Shown here: positions 49,017-63,081 of the stretch, piece by piece
Numbering within the stretch: position 1 is the stretch's first letter
How the letters are laid out: the number at the start of each line of letters is the position of its first letter
DNA from: Streptomyces cinnamoneus
GTDB taxonomy: Bacteria > Actinomycetota > Actinomycetes > Streptomycetales > Streptomycetaceae
Length of the DNA stretch: 64,000 nucleotides
Assembly (NCBI RefSeq): GCF_002939475.1
Contig: NZ_PKFQ01000001.1
Span: 1,240,001 to 1,304,000 of the forward strand
Reading direction: 5' to 3'
Position numbers and translations under genes: made by a program
Notes under the pieces: model-generated
Seen by the model: only the letters and a program-made list of their open reading frames with translations
Databases searched by the model: none
What the model was told of the DNA's origin: nothing

Positions 49017-49204
49017 ATCGCTCCCTGGGGTTGCAGCGGCTGCTGGCTGATCATTGATGGACCCGGGCAAGAGCTGCGCTCACCGCGGATCCGTTTGCCA
49101 GTTTATCCGGCGTTCTCGAGCTTCGGGCATCCCGCCTGCCATCACAACCAGCGTGACCTGCGACACCTGCCCCCTGGATCCCAGGAGGCCCATGGGCGGC
49201 GGCT

Positions 49205-50437
49205 TTAGGCCAGACGGGTCGCCACCAGATCCCAGACCGTGTCGGCGAGGTCTTCCTTGGGGCCGTGCGGAATGATCGTTTCCGCGCCGTCAGTGGCGAG
49301 GATCACGGCCTCGTTCTCCTCCGAGCCGAAGGTCTTGCGCTCCCCCACCTCGTTGACGACCAGCAGGTCACAACCCTTGCGGGCCAGCTTGGCGCGACCG
49401 TTGGCGAGGACGTCGTCGGTCTCGGCGGCGAAGCCCACGACGATCTGGCCCGGGTGCGGGCGGTCCGCGGAGAGCTCCGCCAGGATGTCCGGATTCCGGA
49501 CCAGGGCTATCGGGTCGGGCTCCTGCCCGTCGCGCTTCTTGATCTTGCCGGTCGCGTAGTGGGCCGGCCGGAAGTCGGCCACGGCGGCGGCCATGACCAC
49601 GGCGTCGGCGTCCGCGGCCGCCTTGAGCACGGCCTCACGCAGTTGCACGGCCGTCCCCACGCGCACCACGTCGGCCCCGGCCGGGTCGGCCAGCTCGCTG
49701 TTGGCGGCGACGAGCGTGACGCGCGCGCCCCGCGCGACGGCGGTGCGGGCCAGGGCGTACCCCTGCTTGCCGGAGGAACGGTTCCCCAGGAAGCGGACGG
49801 GGTCGAGGGGCTCTCGGGTGCCGCCGGCGCTGATGACGACGTGCCGGCCGGCGAGGTCGGCCACGGGACGGCCCGCGAGGTCGGCGTCCGCCGGGCGGGC
49901 GCCCCGGGCCAGCACCCGGCGGCAGACCTCGAAGAGCTCGGCCGGGTCGGGGAAGCGGCCCTTTCCGGTGTCGACGCCGGTCAGCCGGCCGACGGCGGGC
50001 TCGATGACGACCGCACCGCGGCGGCGCAGGGTCGCCACGTTCTCCTGGGTGGCCGGGTTCTCCCACATCTCGGTGTGCATCGCGGGCGCGAAGACCACGG
50101 GGCAGCGCGCGGTCAGGAGGGTGTTGGTCAGCAGGTCGTCGGCCAGGCCGTGCGCGGCCTTGGCCAGCATGTCGGCGGTGGCGGGGGCCACGATCACCAG
50201 GTCGGCCTGCTGGCCGATCCGCACGTGGGGCACCTCGTGGACGCTCTCCCACACCTCGGTGGCGGCGGGGTGGCCCGACAGCGCGGACCACGTGGCCTCA
50301 CCGACGAACTGCAGCGCCGACGCCGTGGGCACCACGCGCACGTCGTGTCCCGACTCGGTGAGGCGCCGCAGCAGCTCGCACGCCTTGTAGGCGGCGATCC
50401 CGCCGCTGACCCCCAGGACGACCTTGGGCTTGTCCAT
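49205..50437 (-). CDS. coaBC: Bifunctional phosphopantothenoylcysteine decarboxylase/synthase
   Basis: 410 residues from ATG 50437 (GGAGAGG upstream). N-terminal flavin CoaC domain: GVSGGIAAYKA, HVRIGQQADLVIVAPATADMLAK (catalytic His), FAPAMHTEMW. C-terminal CoaB domain: ISAGGTREPLDPVRFLGNRSSGKQG and DAVVMAAAVADFRP. Two CoA-biosynthesis steps. CoA is the precursor of the phosphopantetheine arms and acyl-CoA extenders of the PKS. Confidence 0.96.
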   Translation of the reverse strand: MDKPKVVLGVSGGIAAYKACELLRRLTESGHDVRVVPTASALQFVGEATWSALSGHPAATEVWESVHEVPHVRIGQQADLVIVAPATADMLAKAAHGLADDLLTNTLLTARCPVVFAPAMHTEMWENPATQENVATLRRRGAVVIEPAVGRLTGVDTGKGRFPDPAELFEVCRRVLARGARPADADLAGRPVADLAGRHVVISAGGTREPLDPVRFLGNRSSGKQGYALARTAVARGARVTLVAANSELADPAGADVVRVGTAVQLREAVLKAAADADAVVMAAAVADFRPAHYATGKIKKRDGQEPDPIALVRNPDILAELSADRPHPGQIVVGFAAETDDVLANGRAKLARKGCDLLVVNEVGERKTFGSEENEAVILATDGAETIIPHGPKEDLADTVWDLVATRLA

Positions 50438-50530
50438 CGTTCGCCTCTCCCCGCGCTCTCGTCCGTACGCAGTTCTCCGTACGCGGCTCTCGCCCGTACG
50501 TACGGACCGTACAGGCCCCATGACACACCA

Positions 50531-50584
50531 AGGGCCCGGCAGTCGCTCCTCCGGCTGACGCCGGGCGGTGCCCTGCCGGGCCCT
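50531..50584 (-). terminator. Terminator after rpoZ
   Basis: Perfect 12-bp arms AGGGCCCGGCAG / CTGCCGGGCCCT (50531-50542 and 50573-50584) with an internal smaller hairpin, 20 bases past the rpoZ stop. Confidence 0.8.
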
Positions 50585-50604
50585 CGGTGACGGAAAATCG
50601 ATGC

Positions 50605-50877
50605 TTACTGCGCCGGGGCCTCGACGGCCTCGGAGGTCAGCAGGCCCGCGTTGATCTCGCGGAGCGCGATGGAGAGCGGCTTCTCGTGGACGTGGGTGTC
50701 CACCAGCGGACCGACGTACTCCAGCAGGCCCTCGCCGAGCTGCGAGTAGTACGCGTTGATCTGGCGCGCGCGCTTGGCGGCGTAGATCACGAGGCTGTAC
50801 TTCGAGTCCGTGGCCTCGAGCAGCTCATCAATCGGCGGGTTGATGATGCCCTCGGGCGCGGTGATGGAAGAGGACAC
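50605..50877 (-). CDS. rpoZ: RNA polymerase omega subunit
   Basis: 90 residues, [21 protein letters not shown] start; family core [20 protein letters not shown] (26-45) and [12 protein letters not shown]. Omega assists RNA polymerase assembly. It lies 34 bases after gmk, the common gmk-rpoZ pair. Confidence 0.96.
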   Translation of the reverse strand: MSSSITAPEGIINPPIDELLEATDSKYSLVIYAAKRARQINAYYSQLGEGLLEYVGPLVDTHVHEKPLSIALREINAGLLTSEAVEAPAQ

Positions 50878-50911
50878 TCTCTGCCTTCCGAAGGGGGGTG
50901 AAGAAAGATGT

Positions 50912-51502
50912 TCAGCGAAGCAAGGCTAGCAGCTCACGCGCAACGTCCTCGACGGAGGTGTTGACCAGCGTCGTGTCGAACTCGGCCTCCGCCGCCAGCT
51001 CCACCTTCGCCGCCGCCAGCCGCCGCTCGATGACCTCGGGCGACTCGGTGCCGCGGCCGGTGAGCCGGCGGACCAGCTCCTCCCAGCTGGGCGGAGCCAG
51101 GAAGACCAGCTGGGCGTCCGGCATGGTCTCGCGGACCTGCCGGGCCCCCTGGAGGTCGATCTCCAGCAGCACGGGCTCCCCCGCCTCAAGGCGGTCGAGC
51201 ACGGCCTTGCGGGGCGTGCCGTAGCGGTTGCCCGCGAACTCCGCCCACTCCAGCAGCTCGCCGTTGGCGATGAGCTTGTCGAACTGCTCGTCGTCCACGA
51301 AGAAGTACTGGACACCTTCCCGCTCACCGGGGCGCGGCTTGCGGGTGGTGCAGGAGACAGAGAGCCACACCTCGGGGTGGGCCTTGCGCATATGGGCGAC
51401 GACCGTGCTCTTACCGACCCCGGAGGGGCCGGAGAGCACGGTCAGCCGCGGTTGTCTGGCCGGGGGGACGGGGGACGTCCCCCGGGAGACTGCAGTACTC
51501 AT
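50912..51502 (-). CDS. gmk: Guanylate kinase
   Basis: 196 residues. P-loop [13 protein letters not shown] (23-35), GMP-binding [13 protein letters not shown] and YGTP, and [11 protein letters not shown]. Phosphorylates GMP/dGMP to the diphosphate. Probably co-transcribed with rpoZ; 71 bases after the integration host factor gene. Confidence 0.96.
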   Translation of the reverse strand: MSTAVSRGTSPVPPARQPRLTVLSGPSGVGKSTVVAHMRKAHPEVWLSVSCTTRKPRPGEREGVQYFFVDDEQFDKLIANGELLEWAEFAGNRYGTPRKAVLDRLEAGEPVLLEIDLQGARQVRETMPDAQLVFLAPPSWEELVRRLTGRGTESPEVIERRLAAAKVELAAEAEFDTTLVNTSVEDVARELLALLR

Positions 51503-51573
51503 GCAGCGATTATCCCGGTTCCCGGGAGTGCCTGGGAACGCCGGGCCGTCTGCAGGCGGCCGCGAGGCCGCCG

Positions 51574-51897
51574 TCAGGCGGCCTTGCTGCCGAACTCACG
51601 CTCAAGAGAAGCGATCTGGTTCGAGCCCAGCCCGCGCACCCGGCGGCTCTCGGAGATCCCGAGCCGCTCCATGATCTGCTTGGCACGGACCTTGCCCACA
51701 CCGGGAAGGCTCTCCAGCAGGGCGCTGACCTTCATCTTGCCGATGACATCGTTCTCCTGGCCCTGCTTGATGACCTCGTGCAGCGAGGCGCCGGAGTGCT
51801 TGAGCCGATTCTTGACCTCGGCGCGCTCCCGGCGAGCCGCGGCGGCCTTTTCGAGCGCGGCTGCGCGCTGTTCAGGGGTAAGGGGCGGAAGAGCCAC
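51574..51897 (-). CDS. sihF: Actinobacterial integration host factor sIHF
   Basis: 107 residues from GTG 51897 (GAGGTGA upstream), the length known for Streptomyces sIHF. Begins [18 protein letters not shown], a long N-terminal helix, then [22 protein letters not shown], the helix-two-turns-helix DNA-binding part. A nucleoid protein that alters DNA topology and affects development and secondary metabolism. Own promoter likely: a terminator lies between it and pyrF. Confidence 0.95.
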   Translation of the reverse strand: MALPPLTPEQRAAALEKAAAARRERAEVKNRLKHSGASLHEVIKQGQENDVIGKMKVSALLESLPGVGKVRAKQIMERLGISESRRVRGLGSNQIASLEREFGSKAA

Positions 51898-52047
51898 GCC
51901 TACGTCACCTCGGATGTCGAACTGTCGGATACGGACCGGTGAGGAACCTAGTCGGCCCACACCTGGGGAGCAACGAGCAACGCGCTTGCACGTTCGCTCT
52001 CGTCGGAGACTAGCGGCCGATCCCGCTCCAGTCAGCGAGAACAGACG

Positions 52048-52083
52048 AAAAGTCCTGGTCAGACTCGCTCGACCAGGACTTTT
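52048..52083 (-). terminator. Terminator at end of pyrimidine operon
   Basis: Perfect 13-bp arms AAAAGTCCTGGTC / GACCAGGACTTTT with a 10-base loop; on the minus strand the stem ends in a T run. Located 58 bases beyond the pyrF stop. Confidence 0.9.
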
Positions 52084-52141
52084 CCGGGCATAATGACCGA
52101 CAATTTTGACGTTGCCGCGTTCCTGTAGCCGCCTCGGCGGC

Positions 52142-52999
52142 CTAAGCGGCCGCCGCCTCACGCACCTCACCGGCGAACCGCGCGGCGCTCTCGCGCAGGG
52201 CGGCGACGTCGGGACCGTGCCGCAGCACGCCCCGGCTGACGTTCGGCACGACGTCCCGCACGGCCGCGCCGAAGACCTTCGGCAGGTCGGCGGCGGTGGC
52301 GCCCTGCGCGCCGATGCCGGGGGCGAGCAGCGGCCCGTTGATGGCCAGATCCGCACCCGCCGCGCCGAGCGTGGTGCCCAGCGTCGCCCCGACGACGGCG
52401 CCGTACGACCCCAGGGGGGCCGCGCCGGCGTTCTCGGCCCGCAGGTGGTCGAGCATCGTGGCGGCGACCGTCGAGCCGTCGGCCCGCACCGCGTGCTGGA
52501 CCTCGGCGCCCTCGGGGTTCGAGGTGAGGGCGAGGACGAAGACGCCGGTGCCGCTCTCGCGGGCCAGGTCCAGCGCCGGGCGCAGCGAGCCGTAGCCGAG
52601 GTAGGGGCTGACGGTGACGGCGTCGGAGAACAGCGGCGAGGCCGGGTCGAGGTACGTCGCGGCGTACGCGGCCATGGTGGAGCCGATGTCGCCGCGCTTG
52701 GCGTCCATCAGCACCAGCGCCCCGGCGGCGCGGGAATCGGCCACCGCGCGCTCGAGGACGGCGACGCCGCGCGAGCCGAAGCGCTCGAAGAAGGCCGACT
52801 GCGGCTTGAGGACGGCGACGCGGTCGGCCAGGGCCTCCACGACGGTCATCGCGAAGCGCTCAAGGCCGGCGATGTCGTCGGACAGGCCCCAGTCGGCGAG
52901 CAGCGAGGCGTGCGGGTCGATGCCGACGCACAGCGGTCCGCGCTCGTCCATGGCGCGGCGCAGGCGGGCGCCGAAGGGCTCGGCGGGGGTGGGGGTCAC
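52142..52999 (-). CDS. pyrF: Orotidine 5'-phosphate decarboxylase (type 2)
   Basis: 285 residues from GTG 52999, which has GGAGGA five bases upstream; the frame is open to 53032 but without support. Long actinobacterial/mycobacterial-type PyrF with LCVGIDPH, VLKPQSAFFERFG and the catalytic DAKRGDIGST. Last step to UMP. Final gene of the pyr operon. Confidence 0.95.
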   Translation of the reverse strand: MTPTPAEPFGARLRRAMDERGPLCVGIDPHASLLADWGLSDDIAGLERFAMTVVEALADRVAVLKPQSAFFERFGSRGVAVLERAVADSRAAGALVLMDAKRGDIGSTMAAYAATYLDPASPLFSDAVTVSPYLGYGSLRPALDLARESGTGVFVLALTSNPEGAEVQHAVRADGSTVAATMLDHLRAENAGAAPLGSYGAVVGATLGTTLGAAGADLAINGPLLAPGIGAQGATAADLPKVFGAAVRDVVPNVSRGVLRHGPDVAALRESAARFAGEVREAAAA

Positions 53000-53063
53000 G
53001 GGTTTCCTCCGGAGGTCTGGGGGCGCGGGCACACGGCCGGGACGGTGCGGGGCAGGTGGTGCC

Positions 53064-54188
53064 TCACGCGGCCTGCCCGCTCGTCTCGCGCGCGGCCGCG
53101 CCGACGGCCTCGGCGAGGGTGGCGTAGGGGCTCGCGGCGAGGCGCTCGGCCAGGCCGTCGTGGATGCGGCGGCACCAGAACGGGCCCTCGTAGACGAAGG
53201 CGCTGTAGCCCTGGACCAGCGTGGCGCCGGCCAGGATGCGCTCCCAGACGTCGTCGGCGCTCTCGACGCCGCCCACGCCCACCAGGGTGATCCGGTCGCC
53301 CACGCGGGCGTACAGGCGGCTCAGGACCTCCAGGGAGCGCGCCTTGAGGGGGGCGCCGGACAGGCCGCCGGCGCCGATGGCCTCGACGGTGCGCTGGGGG
53401 GTCTTAAGACCCAGGCCCTCGCGGGCGATGGTGGTGTTGGTGGCGATGACGCCGTCCAGGCCCAGCTCCACGGCGAGGTCGGCGACGGCGTCGACGTCCT
53501 CGTCGGCGAGATCGGGGGCGATCTTCACCAGGAGGGGGACGCGGCGGTCGGTGACCGTGCGGTCGGCGGCCTCGCGGACGGCCGCGAGCAGCGGGCGCAG
53601 CGCCTCGGTGGCCTGGAGGTTGCGCAGCCCGGGCGTGTTCGGTGAGGACACGTTGACGACGAGGTAGTCGGCGTGGGCGGCGAGGCGCTCGGTGGAGGCG
53701 ACGTAGTCGGCGACGGCCTCCTCCTCCGGCACGACCTTGGTCTTGCCGATGTTGACGCCCACGGTGGTGCGGAAGACTTCCTTGCGGGCCGCCAGGCGCT
53801 GTGCCACGGCGGCCGAGCCGTCGTTGTTGAAGCCCATGCGGTTGACGAGCGCGCGGTCCGCGACGAGGCGGAAGAGGCGCTTCTTGGGGTTGCCGGGCTG
53901 CGGCTGGGCGGTGACGGTGCCGATCTCGACGTGGTCGAAGCCGAGCATGGTCATGCCGTCGACCGCGGCGGCGTTCTTGTCGAAGCCGGCGGCCAGGCCG
54001 AAGGGGCCGTGCATGCGCAGGCCCAGGGCCTCGATGCGCAGCGCCTTGTGGCGGGGGGCGAGGACGGCCGCGACGAAGGTGCGCAGGACGGGCACGCGGG
54101 CGACGCCGCGGATCCAGGCGAAGGCCAGGTGGTGGGCCTTCTCGGGGTCCATGCGCTTGAAGATCAGGTCGAAGAACAGACGGTACAT
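53064..54188 (-). CDS. pyrD: Dihydroorotate dehydrogenase (quinone), class 2
   Basis: 374 residues. The N-terminal helical extension ([23 protein letters not shown]) is the membrane/quinone-binding segment of class 2 enzymes. FMN barrel motifs: [29 protein letters not shown] (catalytic Ser) and [15 protein letters not shown]. Oxidises dihydroorotate to orotate on the membrane, passing electrons to menaquinone. Confidence 0.96.
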   Translation of the reverse strand: MYRLFFDLIFKRMDPEKAHHLAFAWIRGVARVPVLRTFVAAVLAPRHKALRIEALGLRMHGPFGLAAGFDKNAAAVDGMTMLGFDHVEIGTVTAQPQPGNPKKRLFRLVADRALVNRMGFNNDGSAAVAQRLAARKEVFRTTVGVNIGKTKVVPEEEAVADYVASTERLAAHADYLVVNVSSPNTPGLRNLQATEALRPLLAAVREAADRTVTDRRVPLLVKIAPDLADEDVDAVADLAVELGLDGVIATNTTIAREGLGLKTPQRTVEAIGAGGLSGAPLKARSLEVLSRLYARVGDRITLVGVGGVESADDVWERILAGATLVQGYSAFVYEGPFWCRRIHDGLAERLAASPYATLAEAVGAAARETSGQAA

Positions 54189-54234
54189 TTCCAGCCTTCT
54201 GAGCGAGGGGGCGGGGGGCGTGGGGGCTCAAGAA

Positions 54235-54262
54235 GAGGGGGACACCTTCCGGTGTCCCCCTC
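54235..54262 (-). terminator. Hairpin between carB and pyrD
   Basis: Perfect 12-bp stem GAGGGGGACACC / GGTGTCCCCCTC with a TTCC tetraloop, eight bases past the carB stop. It could lower expression of pyrD-pyrF relative to carAB. Confidence 0.85.
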
Positions 54263-54269
54263 CTTGGCC

Positions 54270-57573
<3,304 letters not shown>

Positions 57574-57581
<8 letters not shown>

Positions 57582-58716
57582 GCTGGCCCTCCATCAGGGA
57601 GACGAAGCGGTCGAACAGGTACGCGGCGTCGTGCGGGCCTGCGGCTGCCTCGGGGTGGTACTGGACGCTGAACGCCGGCTGGTCGAGCAGCTGGAGGCCT
57701 TCGACCACGTCGTCGTTGAGACACACGTGGGAGACCTCGACCCGGCCGTAGGGCGTGTCGGTCGCCTTGTCGAGCGGGGCGTCGACGGCGAAGCCGTGGT
57801 TGTGCGCGGTGACCTCGACCTTGCCGGTCGTGCGGTCCTGCACGGGCTGGTTGATGCCGCGGTGGCCGTACTTCAGCTTGTAGGTGCCGAAGCCGAGGGC
57901 CCGGCCGAGGATCTGGTTGCCGAAGCAGATGCCGAACAGCGGGGTCTTGCGGGAGAGGACCTCGCGCATCACCGCGACCGGGTGCTCGGCGGTGGCGGGG
58001 TCGCCGGGGCCGTTGGAGAAGAACACGCCGTCGGGGTCGACGGCGTAGACGTCCTCGACCGTGGCGGTGGCGGGCAGGACGTGCACCTCGACGCCGCGCT
58101 CGGCCATCCGGTGCGGGGTCATGCCCTTGATGCCCAGGTCGATCGCGGCGACGGTGAAGCGCTTCTCGCCGATCGCGGGGACGACGTACGCCTCCTTGGT
58201 GGCGACCTCGGCGGCGAGGTCGGCGCCCTTCATCTCGGGGGCCCGGCGCACCTCGTCGAGCATGGCGGCCGCGTCGGGCAGCGTCTCGCCGGAGAAGATG
58301 CCGACGCGCATGGCGCCGCGCTCGCGCAGGTGGCGGGTCAGGGCGCGGGTGTCGATGCCGCTGATGCCGACGACGCCCTGGCGGGCGAGCTCCTCGTCCA
58401 GGGAGCGGCGCGAGCGCCAGTTCGACGGGACGCGGGCGGGGTCGCGGACGACGTAGCCGGCGACCCAGATGCGGCCGGACTCGGGGTCCTCGTCGTTGAC
58501 GCCGGTGTTGCCGACGTGCGGGGCCGTCATGACGACGACCTGGCGGTGGTAGGAGGGGTCGGTCAGGGTCTCCTGGTAGCCGGTCATGCCGGTGGAGAAC
58601 ACGGCCTCGCCGAAGGTCGCCCCCACGGCCCCGTAGGCGCGGCCGCGGAATGTACGGCCGTCCTCCAGGACGAGTACGGCGGGAGCCTTCGCGGCTCCCC
58701 TGGTGGAGGTCGTCAT
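57574..58716 (-). CDS. carA: Carbamoyl-phosphate synthase small subunit (glutaminase)
   Basis: 380 residues from ATG 58716. N-terminal [11 protein letters not shown] and [15 protein letters not shown]-terminal class I amidotransferase with [21 protein letters not shown] (nucleophile Cys) and SVQYHPEA (His/Glu). Supplies ammonia to CarB. Overlaps the upstream membrane-protein gene by four bases (ATGA). Confidence 0.97.
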
Positions 58717-59297
58717 CGTGCGCCTTCCATGTCGTTGCTGTGCTGGTCGTGCGAGGGGGCGAGGGCCGTGAGGGCCTCCACCCAGGCCGTGTGCCCGGCG
58801 GCCCGGTCGGACCGGAAGCCGGAGTCGATGGTCTTGTCGCCGTGCTGCCAGGTGATCACCAGCAGGCCGCCCTCGGCGAGGACCTTGCCCGCGATGCCCT
58901 TGTCGAGGCGGGCTCCGCGCAGGGCGGCGGCGGGGATGAAGAAGTCCTGGGCGCCGGGCCGTACGACGGCGACGCCCTGCTCCGTCAGGGTGAGCTCGGC
59001 CCGGCTGCGGGTGCCCAGGCCCCGCGCCACGATGCGGTCGAGCCACTCGCCGGCGGTGGTGGAGCCGTGGTAGCGGCCCGTCATCGTCAGCTGCGGCTCA
59101 CCGGTCCCGGCGGGGGCGGCGGGCAGCTCGGGCAGGTCGCCCTGGAGCGTGCCGCGCCACTTCCAGCCCTCGCGCATCAGCCAGTACAGCAGCGCGATGA
59201 AGAGCAGCAGTCCGACGACCCAGCCGATCCGTGCGGCCCAGTCGGTGACGGCCGCAGACTTCTGCTCGGCCGCCAGATTGATCAGTGCAGGTGTCAC
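58713..59297 (-). CDS. Membrane-anchored conserved protein in pyr operon, unknown function
   Basis: 194 residues. One transmembrane segment ([16 protein letters not shown], about 26-41), then a soluble domain (about 70-185) with [16 protein letters not shown] and [17 protein letters not shown], resembling the PH-like domain proteins that sit at this place in Streptomyces pyr operons. It overlaps carA (ATGA) and pyrC (four bases), so it is translated with them. I know of no demonstrated function; a link to pyrimidine synthesis is inferred from position only. Confidence 0.8.
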   Translation of the reverse strand: MTPALINLAAEQKSAAVTDWAARIGWVVGLLLFIALLYWLMREGWKWRGTLQGDLPELPAAPAGTGEPQLTMTGRYHGSTTAGEWLDRIVARGLGTRSRAELTLTEQGVAVVRPGAQDFFIPAAALRGARLDKGIAGKVLAEGGLLVITWQHGDKTIDSGFRSDRAAGHTAWVEALTALAPSHDQHSNDMEGAR

Positions 59298-60580
59298 GCG
59301 AGTTTCCCGTCCACGACCGTCGCCCGGCCCCGCAGGAAGGTGTGGGTGACGCGTCCCGGCAGCTCGCGGCCCTCGTAGGGGGTGTTGCGGCTGCGGGAGG
59401 CGAAGCCCGCGGGGTCCACGACACCACGGTAAGCGGAATCGAGGAGCGTGAGGTTGGCGGGCTCACCGACGGCGATGGGGCGGCCGTGACCGGCGAGGCC
59501 GCCGATGCTGGCGGGCTTGAACGACATGCGCTCGGCGACACCGGCCCAGTCCAGCAGCCCGGTCTCGACCATCGTCTGCTGGACGACGGACAGCGCGGTC
59601 TCCAGGCCCACCATGCCCATGGCGGCCGCGGCCCACTCGCAGTCCTTGTCCTCGTGCGGGTGCGGGGCGTGGTCGGTGGCCACGATGTCGATCGTGCCGT
59701 CGGCCAGGGCCTCGCGCAGGGCCATGACGTCGCGCTCGGTGCGCAGCGGCGGGTTCACCTTGTACACGGGGTTGTAGGACCGCACGAGCTCGTCGGTGAG
59801 GAGCAGGTGGTGCGGGGTGACCTCGGCGGTGACGTCGATGCCGCGCGACTTGGCCCAGCGGACGATCTCGACCGAGCCTGCCGTGGACAGGTGGCAGATG
59901 TGCACCCGCGAGCCGACGTGCTCGGCGAGGAGCACGTCACGGGCGATGATCGACTCCTCGGCGACGGCCGGCCAGCCGCCCAGGCCCAGCTCGGCGGAGA
60001 CGACGCCCTCGTTCATCTGGGCGCCCTCGGTGAGCCGGGGCTCCTGCGCGTGCTGGGCGATGACGCCGCCGAAGGCCTTCACGTACTCCAGGGCTCGGCG
60101 CATGATCACGGCGTCGTCGACGCACTTGCCGTCGTCGGAGAAGACGGTGACGCCGGCGGCGGAGTCGTGCATGGCGCCGAGCTCGGAGAGCTGCTTGCCC
60201 TCAAGGCCCACGGTGACGGCGCCGATGGGCTGCACGTCGCAGTAGCCGGACTCCTTGCCCAGGCGCCAGACCTGCTCGACGACGCCGGCGGTGTCGGCGA
60301 CGGGGAAGGTGTTGGCCATGGCGAAGACGGCGGTGTAGCCGCCGCTCGCGGCGGCGCGCGTGCCGGTGAGGACGGTCTCGGAGTCCTCGCGGCCGGGCTC
60401 GCGCAGGTGGGTGTGCAGGTCGACCAGGCCGGGCAGCAGGATCTTGCCGGCCGCCTCGATCACGGTCGCGTCACCGGCGTCGAGGCCGGTGCCGACCGCG
60501 GCGACGGTCTCGCCGTCGATCAGCACGTCCTGCGGCTCGCCGCCGAGGACCTTCGCACCACGGATCAGGATCTTCGTCAT
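59294..60580 (-). CDS. pyrC: Dihydroorotase, class I
   Basis: 428 residues. Metal-binding DLHTHLREPG (54-63), IAQHAQEP, HICHLSTA, VTPHHLLLTDE and the catalytic IVATDHAPH. Cyclises carbamoyl aspartate to dihydroorotate. Two bases separate it from pyrB, and it overlaps the downstream membrane-protein gene. Confidence 0.96.
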   Translation of the reverse strand: MTKILIRGAKVLGGEPQDVLIDGETVAAVGTGLDAGDATVIEAAGKILLPGLVDLHTHLREPGREDSETVLTGTRAAASGGYTAVFAMANTFPVADTAGVVEQVWRLGKESGYCDVQPIGAVTVGLEGKQLSELGAMHDSAAGVTVFSDDGKCVDDAVIMRRALEYVKAFGGVIAQHAQEPRLTEGAQMNEGVVSAELGLGGWPAVAEESIIARDVLLAEHVGSRVHICHLSTAGSVEIVRWAKSRGIDVTAEVTPHHLLLTDELVRSYNPVYKVNPPLRTERDVMALREALADGTIDIVATDHAPHPHEDKDCEWAAAAMGMVGLETALSVVQQTMVETGLLDWAGVAERMSFKPASIGGLAGHGRPIAVGEPANLTLLDSAYRGVVDPAGFASRSRNTPYEGRELPGRVTHTFLRGRATVVDGKLA

Positions 60581-60582
60581 GG

Positions 60583-61602
60583 CTACTTGTTCTCCTCGGT
60601 GCGGGCGGTGGCGTTGTTCGTGACGGCCGGCTCGGAGCCGCCGAGCAGCAGGTAGAGCACGGCCATGCGGATCGAGACGCCGTTGGCCACCTGCTCGACG
60701 GCCGTGCAGCGGTCCGAGTCGGCGACCTCGGCGGTGATCTCCATTCCCCGGTTCATCGGGCCGGGGTGCATCACGACGGCGTGTTCCGGCATCCGGGCCA
60801 TGCGGTCGCCGTCCAGGCCGTAGCGGCGGGCGTACTCGCGCTCGGTCGGGAAGAACGCGGCGTTCATCCGCTCGCGCTGCACCCGCAGCATCATCACGGC
60901 GTCGGACTTCGGCAGCACCTGGTCGAGGTCGTAGCTGACCTCGCAGGGCCAGCTCTCCACGCCGACCGGCACCAGGGTGGGCGGCGCGACGAGGGTGACC
61001 TCGGCGCCGAGGGTGCCCAGCAGGTGGACGTTGGAGCGGGCGACGCGGCTGTGCAGGACGTCCCCGACGATCGTGATCCGGCGGCCCGACAGGTCCTGGC
61101 CCAGTCCGGCGTCCGGGCCGATCAGCCGGCGGCGCATGGTGAAGGCGTCCAGCAGGGCCTGGGTCGGGTGCTCGTGGGTGCCGTCGCCGGCGTTGACGAC
61201 GACCCCGTCGATCCAGCCGGAGGTCGCCAGGCGGTAGGGCGCGCCGGAGGCGTGGTGGCGGATGACCACGGCGTCGGCGCCCATCGCCTCCAGGGTCAGG
61301 GCGGTGTCCTTGAGGGACTCGCCCTTGGAGACCGAGGAGCCCTTGGCGGAGAAGTTGATGACGTCGGCCGACAGCCGCTTGGCGGCGGCCTCGAAGGAGA
61401 TGCGGGTGCGCGTCGAGTCCTCGAAGAAGAGGTTCACGACGGTGCGGCCGCGCAGGGTCGGCAGCTTCTTGATCGGCCGGTCGGCGACCCGGGCCATCTC
61501 CTCGGCGGTGTCGAGGATCAGGACGGCGTCGTCGCGGGAGAGGTCGGCCGCCGAGATCAGGTGGCCTGGGGTTCGGGGGCTCCCCCCGGAGAGGTGCAGC
61601 AT
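60583..61602 (-). CDS. pyrB: Aspartate carbamoyltransferase catalytic subunit
   Basis: 339 residues from ATG 61602 (GGAG eight bases upstream). Carbamoyl-phosphate site [39 protein letters not shown], and [14 protein letters not shown]. It has an N-terminal extension ([13 protein letters not shown]) before the usual HLISAADL start seen in other species. No pyrI regulatory subunit is present. Confidence 0.96.
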   Translation of the reverse strand: MLHLSGGSPRTPGHLISAADLSRDDAVLILDTAEEMARVADRPIKKLPTLRGRTVVNLFFEDSTRTRISFEAAAKRLSADVINFSAKGSSVSKGESLKDTALTLEAMGADAVVIRHHASGAPYRLATSGWIDGVVVNAGDGTHEHPTQALLDAFTMRRRLIGPDAGLGQDLSGRRITIVGDVLHSRVARSNVHLLGTLGAEVTLVAPPTLVPVGVESWPCEVSYDLDQVLPKSDAVMMLRVQRERMNAAFFPTEREYARRYGLDGDRMARMPEHAVVMHPGPMNRGMEITAEVADSDRCTAVEQVANGVSIRMAVLYLLLGGSEPAVTNNATARTEENK

Positions 61603-61692
61603 CCGGTTGCTCCGTGGTTGAGGAGGTGTGCGGGGGTGCGGACGGGCGTGCGGACCGACGGCCCCGGGGTCACCGGGTCCGTCCTGGCACCG

Positions 61693-62295
<603 letters not shown>

Positions 62296-62407
62296 GGACA
62301 TTAAAGGACGTCGGATTTACCTGTTCACCGTACCAGGAGAACGGGCGTCCACCGGCCCCGGTCCCCTGACGGCCCAGGCGGTGAACCATTCGGCTTGACG
62401 AACCGAG

Positions 62408-62437
62408 ATTACGCTGCGTAACCTCACAGTGAGTTAC
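62408..62437 (+). promoter_or_regulatory. Tandem BldD boxes upstream of bldD
   Basis: ATTACGCTGCGTAAC (62408-62422) matches every fixed position of the BldD consensus nTnACnCWGnGTnAn. It is directly followed by CTCACAGTGAGTTAC (62423-62437), which misses one fixed position. They end 22 bases before the bldD start, consistent with autorepression. Confidence 0.85.
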
Positions 62438-62459
62438 CAGTCTTCGTCCGGGGAGCTTT

Positions 62460-62960
62460 ATGTCCAGCGAATACGCCAAACAGCTCGGGGCCAAGCTCCG
62501 CGCCATCCGCACCCAGCAGGGCCTCTCCCTTCATGGCGTCGAGGAGAAGTCCCAGGGGCGCTGGAAGGCCGTCGTAGTGGGTTCGTACGAGCGCGGCGAC
62601 CGTGCCGTGACCGTGCAGCGCCTGGCCGAGCTGGCCGACTTCTACGGCGTGCCCGTGCAGGAACTGCTGCCCGGCACCACGCCCGGCGGCGCCGCCGAGC
62701 CCCCGCCGAAGCTGGTCCTGGACCTGGAGCGCCTCGCCCACGTCCCGGCCGAGAAGGCGGGCCCGCTCCAGCGCTATGCCGCGACCATCCAGAGCCAGCG
62801 CGGCGACTACAACGGCAAGGTGCTGTCGATCCGCCAGGACGACCTGCGCACCCTCGCCGTGATCTACGACCAGTCGCCCTCGGTCCTGACCGAGCAGCTC
62901 ATCAGCTGGGGCGTCCTCGACGCCGACGCGCGTCGCGCGGTCCAGCACGAGGACGCCTGA
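62460..62960 (+). CDS. bldD: BldD, master regulator of development
   Basis: 166 residues from ATG 62460. N-terminal XRE-type helix-turn-helix (about 7-70; KLRAIRTQQGLSLHGVEEKS, VGSYERGDRAVTVQRLAELA). The C-terminal domain has the cyclic di-GMP signature RxD-x8-RxxD exactly: Arg114, Asp116, Arg125, Asp128. With c-di-GMP bound it dimerises and represses sporulation genes. Divergent from the pyr operon. Confidence 0.97.
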   Translation: MSSEYAKQLGAKLRAIRTQQGLSLHGVEEKSQGRWKAVVVGSYERGDRAVTVQRLAELADFYGVPVQELLPGTTPGGAAEPPPKLVLDLERLAHVPAEKAGPLQRYAATIQSQRGDYNGKVLSIRQDDLRTLAVIYDQSPSVLTEQLISWGVLDADARRAVQHEDA

Positions 62961-62980
62961 CGGCTCGTCCCGGCGATATG

Positions 62981-63037
62981 ACAAACGGCCGGGGGCGGGG
63001 AAACCCTTTCGGGTTCTCCCCGCCCCCGGCCGTTTGT
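62981..63037. terminator. Long bidirectional terminator between bldD and nusB
   Basis: Very long inverted repeat, arms of about 26 bases beginning ACAAACGGCCGGGGGCGGGG and ending CCGTTTGT, with a TTTC loop and one small mismatch. Serves both convergent genes. Confidence 0.92.
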
Positions 63038-63081
63038 GCCGTGTGCGGCCCTCACGGTCCCTGTGAGGGCCTGGGCGCCTC

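Noticed and set aside
49017..49204. Possible SAM riboswitch in the metK leader
   Set aside because: The leader has some short complementary stretches but I could not match a SAM-I or SAM-IV core; nothing supportable.
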